A stretch of DNA of 64,000 bases from positions 496,001 to 560,000 of the forward strand of contig CP060756.1 in assembly GCA_023205875.1 (NCBI GenBank), given 5' to 3'. Under the pieces are notes generated by a model. It was not told where the DNA came from. It did not search any database and saw only the letters and a program-made list of their open reading frames with translations. Each line of letters opens with the position of its first letter. The stretch's first letter is position 1. Below, one piece after another: positions 58,814 to 64,000 of the stretch. A program made the position numbers and the translations under genes. Source of the DNA: Chloropicon primus. Taxonomy: Eukaryota; Chlorophyta; Chloropicophyceae; Chloropicales; Chloropicaceae.

Positions 58814-60463
58814 ATGGAAGGGGACGAGGAGGACGAGGGCGTCCTGCTGTACTACAAGTACACGGACACGGAGGTGGAGAGCCTGGGCGGGAGGGAAGGT
58901 CTCCGCCGTTGGTATGAGGACACCTGCGGAGCAAAGGGGCTCGTGGGTCGGGTTCGGGTCGCGCGAGATGGCATCAACGCCACCCTTGGAGGAACCATGG
59001 CCAAACTCAGGCTTCACTGCGTGGAGCTTGCGGGGTTCGAGGGGTTCGAGGGGATCGACTACAAGCTCGCTCGATCTCCCGGGTCCTTGAACGAGGCCGT
59101 GGAGGTGGAGAGCGGGTTCGACCAGCTCAGCGTCCAGCTGACGGAGGAGGTTGTGTCTCTGGGACCCAGAGCTGTGGGCGTTCATTGCGAGAAGGGAGGG
59201 AAGCACCTCAAGCCGTTGGACTTCCACCGGATGCTGAGCGAGGCCGATGGGGAGGAGGAGGTCGTCCTGATAGACGTGAGGAACGTCTACGAGAGCAGAA
59301 TCGGGAACTTCCAGTGCGATGGGGTCGAGACGCTCCTACCAGCCACGAGGACCTTCAACCAGTTCCCCAGGTGGGTGGACAGCGTAGAGAATGATCTCAG
59401 GGACAAGAAGATCATGATGTACTGCACCGGAGGGGTGAGGTGCGAGAAAGCGTCCGCGTACATCAAGAGCAAGGGCCCGGCGTTCTCGAACTGCTTCCAG
59501 CTGTCCGGGGGGATTCAGCGGTACCTCGAGGCGTTCCCGGACGACGGTGGCTATTTCAGGGGCAAGAACTTTGTGTTCGACTCGCGGTCCAGCGTCCCCC
59601 CGGAGAGGCACGGCGGCGCAATCATCAGCAAGTGCGCTAGCTGTGGGCGCCTCCACGACGACTACGGACAGCGCGTGAGGTGCGACTACTGCAGGTTGCT
59701 CCTCCTGCTTTGCCCGGCGTGCCTGGAGGAGGCGGGCGACGCGGACACGAAGAGGTACTGCGAGGTTTGCAGGGCAGGGAGCGTGGGGCCGGCGGACGCC
59801 CTGGGCGCCCTGGGCGGCCTGAGGCTCCTGTGCCTGCACGGGTTTCGGCAGACCGCGAAGAGCTTCCGGGGGCGGACGGCCGCCTTGAGGAAGCGGATGA
59901 AGACGGTGGGCTTCGAGTACCTGGATGCGCCCTTCACGATGGACGCGGCGGCGTCGGGGGGGGCGGGGGGCCGGAGGTCGTGGCACCCCGCCCCGAAGGG
60001 GTCGGAGGGGTCCGAGCTGAGGCTGGACGGGGCTCTGGCCGAAGGCTTTGCGATGATGGGGGAGGCGGGGGGAGGGTGGCAGGTGTCGCGCCGGTACCTC
60101 AAGGATCGAATCGAGGCCTCGGGGCCATTTGACGGCATCCTCGCGTTCAGCCAGGGGGCTGCGCTAGTCTGCGCGGCCCTCGCCCACGGGGACCGACTCG
60201 GAGGCATCAAGTTCGTCGTCCTGTGCTCGGGCTACAGGCCAGACGACACGCCCCCGATCCGAGGCTACCTTGAAGTGCCCTCCCTTCACATCTTCGGAGG
60301 CAGCGACAAGCAAGTCCCCCTCGAACGCAGCGAGGACCTCGCGGAGGCCTTCCACCCGTCCACGAGGAGCATCCTGAGGCACAACATGGGGCACATCATC
60401 CCCTCCAGCAAGACCTACGTCACGGACTACGCTCGAGTCATCGCCTCCTTCTTGGAGGGATGA
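58814..60463 (+). CDS. Rhodanese (TrhO-like) fused to FSH1 serine hydrolase
   Basis: ATG 58814 gives 549 residues. The N-terminal part (VRVARDGINATLGGT) and the rhodanese domain with active Cys 204 in MMYCTGGVRCEKASAYIKSK resemble TrhO/UPF0176, which hydroxylates tRNA U34 in bacteria. A Cys-rich linker (KCASCGRLH, CDYCRLLLLLCPACL, CEVC) looks zinc binding. The C-terminal FSH1 hydrolase has LCLHGFRQTAKSFRGRTAAL, nucleophile Ser 446 in AFSQGAALV, then GGSDKQVP and HNMGHIIP for Asp and His. The same fusion is known in plants (Arabidopsis STR6). Substrate of the hydrolase half is unknown. Confidence 0.88.
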   Translation: MEGDEEDEGVLLYYKYTDTEVESLGGREGLRRWYEDTCGAKGLVGRVRVARDGINATLGGTMAKLRLHCVELAGFEGFEGIDYKLARSPGSLNEAVEVESGFDQLSVQLTEEVVSLGPRAVGVHCEKGGKHLKPLDFHRMLSEADGEEEVVLIDVRNVYESRIGNFQCDGVETLLPATRTFNQFPRWVDSVENDLRDKKIMMYCTGGVRCEKASAYIKSKGPAFSNCFQLSGGIQRYLEAFPDDGGYFRGKNFVFDSRSSVPPERHGGAIISKCASCGRLHDDYGQRVRCDYCRLLLLLCPACLEEAGDADTKRYCEVCRAGSVGPADALGALGGLRLLCLHGFRQTAKSFRGRTAALRKRMKTVGFEYLDAPFTMDAAASGGAGGRRSWHPAPKGSEGSELRLDGALAEGFAMMGEAGGGWQVSRRYLKDRIEASGPFDGILAFSQGAALVCAALAHGDRLGGIKFVVLCSGYRPDDTPPIRGYLEVPSLHIFGGSDKQVPLERSEDLAEAFHPSTRSILRHNMGHIIPSSKTYVTDYARVIASFLEG

Positions 60464-60632
60464 TGGTGAAAAGGGTACACCTTCGTTGTCCCATAACGCT
60501 TTCTCAAAATTCAACCTTGAGGACATCAACCCAAGGTTTCGGTTTCTGATCATCATCATCCGTAGTGTGTCGCATCGCGCGGCGCCTAGGGACGGACGTC
60601 CGCGTTTGTCAGGAGAGGGAGCGCGAGCGAGG

Positions 60633-61088
60633 ATGAGGTCACGCCGTGGCGTCGCGGTCGCGGTCGCGGTCGCGGTCGCTTTCTTCGTCTTGTTTTTCGC
60701 GTCGACGGGCGTCGCCCAGCAGGCGGGGACCGGTGGTGGTCGCCTGAGGGTTGGAGCGAGGCAGGCTCGGTTCTCGAGGGCGGCCACGTCGTCGTCGTCG
60801 CCTTCTCTGAGGAGGGGAACGCGGCAGACCGCGCGGTTCTACTGCAACAACGAGGTCCTCCAGGCGCGGAGCGGCGGGAACGACTTCATCGTGAACCTCA
60901 AGCCGGGGTACGAGGTGGAGGAGGTGGTGGGGAGCCTGGGGACGTACCCGGAGAACTTGCAGAGGTTCGAGACCCTGGGGAACATGTTCGCGGCCACGCT
61001 CAGCCAGGGCGACGTGATTTCCCTTCTGAGGAACGAGGTCGTGGACTACGTCGAGTGCGACGCCAAAGTCAGCATTGGTCGGAAGTGA
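60633..61088 (+). CDS. Secreted stand-alone I9-type peptidase inhibitor
   Basis: ATG 60633 gives 151 residues; earlier in-frame ATGs lie in the leader. A signal peptide (VAVAVAVAVAFFVLFFASTG) encoded by a GTCGCG repeat ends near GVAQQ. A Ser/Arg-rich linker leads to a C-terminal 65-residue domain: DFIVNLKPGYEVEEVVGSL, RFETLGNMFAATLSQGDVIS and NEVVDYVECDAKVSI. This is the inhibitor I9 / subtilisin propeptide pattern (yIV-x-L...F-x-a-x-LS...VxYVE-x-D). No protease domain follows. It may restrain secreted or vacuolar subtilases, as stand-alone I9 proteins do in plants and fungi. Confidence 0.7.
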   Translation: MRSRRGVAVAVAVAVAFFVLFFASTGVAQQAGTGGGRLRVGARQARFSRAATSSSSPSLRRGTRQTARFYCNNEVLQARSGGNDFIVNLKPGYEVEEVVGSLGTYPENLQRFETLGNMFAATLSQGDVISLLRNEVVDYVECDAKVSIGRK

Positions 61089-61223
61089 GTCGAGCGGGGC
61101 AACCCCGGCTTCTTCAATGAATATTATGAAATATGTATGTTACACTTTACGAAAGAATGAATACAAGTTGAGCTATATAATCAAACACCCGATATAGATA
61201 TGGATAGAGGGAGCGACGCGGCT

Positions 61224-62834
61224 TCAGCAGCTCTCGGCGCCGCTGTACTTTCCCTTGACCCTGTAGTCCGTCAAAATTTTTCCTTTGGTCTCCGGCAGGA
61301 AGGCCGTGGAGGCCAGGCCGAGGGCCAGAACCGCGGACGCGAACATGCAAGGCAGCCAGATACCCGACTGCGCCTGGTCCTCAAAGTGTCCCACCATGTA
61401 CGTCCCGAAGAAGCCGCCGATGCGCCCGAGAGCGGTGAGAATCCCATGCATCGTCGTCCTCAGCCTCGTCTCGAAGACCTCCGGGGAAAGGATGGACAAG
61501 GCGTTCCAGGCCCCGACGCTGACAAAGCCAAAGGAGGCGGAGCCCAGCATCGCCCAGAACGCCGAGCCCTTGGGCACCGCCGCGAAGGCCAGAGGCAGCA
61601 CGGCCGACGCCCCCATGGAGAGCACGAGGGCGTTCTTCCTCCCCAGCTTGTCGATGATGAAAAAGTTAATGACGTTTCCGGGCAGGTCGCCCAAGCTCGT
61701 CACCAGGTTGCCCAGGTAAACGTTGTCGTGCTGGGCCTCGAAGAACTGGGGGAGCCAGATCATGAAGCCGTACCAGCACGCGCTGAGGCAGAACCAGACC
61801 GTCCCCAGCACCACGACGAGCTTCCTTTGCTCCCTCGCCTTCAGCAGCTGCGAGATCAGGACCGCGGAGTGCTTCATCCCTCCCACCAGCGTCTCGCCCT
61901 CGGCGCCCAAGACGTCCCCCGTGCCGGACCAGCCAGCGTGCTTCGAGTGGAGCAGGCCAAGGAGCTCCGACAGGAATAGGGAGTCGTTGTGGCGGTTGCC
62001 GTTCACGGCCACGATCTTCTCCAGGGCCCCGGCGGCTTCCAAGAACTTCTTCCTCCGGATCAAGTAGCAGGGGCTCTCCACGAGGAAGGCCAGCGCCAGG
62101 ACGCACGCCAAGATCGCCGGCAGGATACACACCACGAAGTAAAGCCTCCAACCCCCGATGTTGAGGTACGGCAGCGTCACGTCCCGCGGCAGTATGAGCC
62201 AGCCCAGGGCTGCCGTGATGACCGAGCCCAGCATCCAGTGGGACGCCACTATTGTCATGTACTTCCCCCTCACCCTGGAGCTCGTCGTCTCTGCCACGTA
62301 CGAGAAGAGCGCCGGGATGTTGCCCCCGATCCCCAGACCAGCAAGGAACCGGAAGAGGGCCACCTGGGACATCGACTCCGCCAACGCAGTCAGAGCCCCA
62401 AAGACCGCGATGAATGCGGTAAAGATTATCAGGCAGGACTTTCGTCCCCTCAGGTCCGCAACCGCTCCGGACGAGAGACCGCCAAGAAGCATGCCTAAGA
62501 AGATGCAAGACGCCATCAAATTCTTCTCCCACGTGAGGACCTCCCCCTCGAACTCCGTCTCTATCATCGGCAGAGCGAGTGCTATGGCCATGACTTCGGT
62601 GCTTCCTGCAGCCACTCCAAGGCCGCAAGTGACGCAACTGAGGAGCTGGTACCGACCATTTCCGAGGACCTTGTCCACCTTGACCGAGTGGTCGTCCCCT
62701 CCACCGTCATCATCCCGCGGGCCCACAAGGGCAACCGTCTCGAGCTCCTTCTCGTGCTCGAGCCTCATACTCGCCGCTCGATTGTGTGGACGCCGCTCTT
62801 CCAGCTGGCGGACTGAGGACTGAGGATGGACCAT
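61224..62834 (-). CDS. MFS transporter, SV2/SVOP-like
   Basis: An intronless 536-residue protein from ATG 62832-62834. After a charged N-terminus there are twelve hydrophobic segments. MFS signatures are GAVADLRGRKSCL between helices 2 and 3, RFLAGLGIGGNIPALFSYVAE in helix 4-5, and the repeat DKLGRKNALVLS in the second half. LVESPCYLIRRKKFLEA and SPEVFETRLRTTMHGILTALGRIGG are typical of the SV2/SVOP branch. It may move organic ions or sugars; the substrate is unknown. Confidence 0.87.
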   Translation of the reverse strand: MVHPQSSVRQLEERRPHNRAASMRLEHEKELETVALVGPRDDDGGGDDHSVKVDKVLGNGRYQLLSCVTCGLGVAAGSTEVMAIALALPMIETEFEGEVLTWEKNLMASCIFLGMLLGGLSSGAVADLRGRKSCLIIFTAFIAVFGALTALAESMSQVALFRFLAGLGIGGNIPALFSYVAETTSSRVRGKYMTIVASHWMLGSVITAALGWLILPRDVTLPYLNIGGWRLYFVVCILPAILACVLALAFLVESPCYLIRRKKFLEAAGALEKIVAVNGNRHNDSLFLSELLGLLHSKHAGWSGTGDVLGAEGETLVGGMKHSAVLISQLLKAREQRKLVVVLGTVWFCLSACWYGFMIWLPQFFEAQHDNVYLGNLVTSLGDLPGNVINFFIIDKLGRKNALVLSMGASAVLPLAFAAVPKGSAFWAMLGSASFGFVSVGAWNALSILSPEVFETRLRTTMHGILTALGRIGGFFGTYMVGHFEDQAQSGIWLPCMFASAVLALGLASTAFLPETKGKILTDYRVKGKYSGAESC

Positions 62835-62841
62835 GGCAAAG

Positions 62842-63069
62842 GGACTGGACGCGGGTGGCCAGGCTCAAGGGGGGAGAGGGATTGGAGTGGAGTGGGTCTG
62901 GATCGGCTCTGCTTACCATGACTACACCACTAGCAGGCTCCATTGCAGAGGAGGGATGCAGCTTGGGTCCAGTCCAAGGACTGGACGCGGGTGGGAATAA
63001 TCACTCGTGGCCAGGCTCAAGAGGGGGAGGGGGAGGAGTGGAGTGGAGTGGGTCTGGATCGGCCCTGCT
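62842..63069. repeat. Direct duplication of 70-92 bp
   Basis: Both copies begin GGACTGGACGCGGGTGG and end GGGTCTGGATCGG plus CTCTGCT or CCCTGCT. The second is longer, with an insert AATAATCACTCGT. Indels imply some age. Confidence 0.88.
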
Positions 63070-63121
63070 CGCCTGTGTGTGCCCGCGAGACACACAAATA
63101 CACAAACACACAAACACACAT

Positions 63122-63127
<6 letters not shown>

Positions 63128-63154
<27 letters not shown>
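63128..63154 (+). repeat. (GA)n microsatellite
   Basis: About 13 GA units, directly after a CA-rich stretch at 63091-63122. Confidence 0.9.
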
Positions 63155-63157
<3 letters not shown>

Positions 63158-63257
63158 GTTCCGAGACGGCACGTCTGTCATGCCACGCGCCGCTCCCCTT
63201 TGTCGACTCGAGCTCCAAGTAGTAGTCTCTCCGTTTTGTTACTCTGCTCTTATCGTG

Positions 63258-63848
63258 TTACTTTATCGGGCGATACCGTTGCGAGGACAGCTCGTGGTAC
63301 GTGCCACGGGCGCCAATGCACCATTTCTTCCACCAAGGGAGCTCCAGGGAGAAAATTCTCTCCTCGAACTGCTCCATGCCATCGGCCAAGGTCGCCATGT
63401 TGTCCTGCAGGACTTCCTTCTGCTCCCTCTGAGACCGCTGAGCCAGGACGCGCTGGGCCTTCTCCATCTCAATCAGCTTCTTCAGCTCCTGCTGCTGCTT
63501 CAGGTTGGCCTGCTGCTGCTTGTCCAGCTGGTTCTGCATCAGGACGAGGTGAGCCTTCTGGTGGTGCAGCTCCTCGCTCAGCCAGTCGCTCACAGACACG
63601 AAGGCCAGTTCCACCTTCTCCTCTATCTTTTGCAGCTTGCTGCTCAAGACAGCCCCCTCTTCGCCCTCCTGCCCCGTCGTCCCCTGTCCTTGACGGAGCT
63701 CCTTGAAGGCCTGCGAAACCTCCGCCTTGGCCGCGTCCAGCGAGTTCGTCCTCTGCAGACCGCTCCCCTTCGACTTCGCCGTCTCACCAACGGCCCTTTC
63801 CCCCTCCACCTCACCCCCTCGAACGCCAGACCCTTCCTCCGCGCTCAT
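63258..63848 (-). CDS. Coiled-coil protein, unknown
   Basis: ATG 63846-63848 gives 196 residues. A Glu/Gly-rich head is followed by a long helix with Gln-rich heptads (LVLMQNQLDKQQQANLKQQQ). The protein ends with a conserved-looking block LELPWWKKWCIGARGTYHEL then SSQRYRPIK. I know no matching family. The Trp-rich end suggests a binding motif. The upstream frame lacks an ATG. The gene may have more 5' sequence beyond the right edge, but the ATG and the acidic start look natural. Confidence 0.6.
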   Translation of the reverse strand: MSAEEGSGVRGGEVEGERAVGETAKSKGSGLQRTNSLDAAKAEVSQAFKELRQGQGTTGQEGEEGAVLSSKLQKIEEKVELAFVSVSDWLSEELHHQKAHLVLMQNQLDKQQQANLKQQQELKKLIEMEKAQRVLAQRSQREQKEVLQDNMATLADGMEQFEERIFSLELPWWKKWCIGARGTYHELSSQRYRPIK

Positions 63849-64000
63849 CCTTCTCCCCTCCTCCTCCAACGCCGACGCCTCCTCTCCTCTCTCTGCTCGC
63901 CTCCTCTCCTCTCTACCGAACCGAAAACCACGCGAGTGAGGGCGCTCAAAGTGTCTTTGGAAAGCCCGTGATAAGAGCTTTTGATCCTTCGGTCCCGCTC

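Larger units (their letters stand above)
62835..63257. other. Spacer with duplicated segment and microsatellites
   Basis: Two related segments (62842-62912 and 62978-63069) and CA-rich then GA-rich runs (63091-63154). It lies upstream of the MFS gene and downstream of the coiled-coil gene, both minus strand. Confidence 0.5.

Overview
The window is a compact, GC-rich eukaryotic nuclear segment, most likely from a green alga. Genes carry short GT-AG introns, sit a few hundred bases apart on both strands, and often lack long UTRs. Several points favour the green lineage: a cytosolic pyruvate kinase of the land-plant type, a rhodanese/FSH1 serine hydrolase fusion like Arabidopsis STR6, a plant-type 4-hydroxyphenylpyruvate dioxygenase and an isoamylase for starch. 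Radial spoke and other ciliary genes mean the lineage has, or recently had, flagella. A small prasinophyte-like alga is my best guess; the genus is an inference and I cannot confirm it.

Layout. 0-12.7 kb: tail of an unknown protein, PEX6, a CDKL-type kinase, splicing factor SF3B6, a DUF2237 protein, chaperonin CCT2, a FYVE/PH protein and a psq-type HTH protein. 12.8-28.6 kb: SEC23, a cyclic-nucleotide-domain coiled-coil protein, OMA1-like protease, a histidine phosphatase, pyruvate kinase, acetyl-CoA synthetase, a PH protein and a peroxiredoxin-like protein. 28.7-40.4 kb: bestrophin, CSN8, MsrA, isoamylase, a bZIP factor, a head-to-head pair of membrane-anchored Fe(II)/2-oxoglutarate oxygenases, a 21-bp minisatellite and COX19. 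40.4-49.3 kb: a SET methyltransferase, a CEP78-like LRR protein, RSP14 and RSP4/6 head to head, and HPPD. 49.3-64 kb: an unusual AP2-like/PD-(D/E)XK-like protein with foreign codon use, guanine deaminase, ribosomal protein eL43, signal peptidase subunit SPCS3, a RING E3 ligase, a ULP SUMO protease, the rhodanese-FSH1 fusion, a secreted I9-type inhibitor, an SV2-like transporter and a coiled-coil protein.

Themes. Four genes point to the cilium (CDKL kinase, CEP78-like, RSP14, RSP4/6). Many genes are in divergent pairs sharing a promoter of 300-800 bp, and three of these promoters carry the same roughly 40-bp palindrome-rich element. Eighteen coding introns were placed by splice consensus and reading-frame continuity; most lie near the 5' end of their gene and 12 are phase 0. 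The strongest candidate for something undescribed is the 50.1-51.3 kb gene, with a possible duplicated nuclease fold and arginine codons unlike its neighbours. No tRNA, rRNA, CRISPR array or retroelement was recognised.
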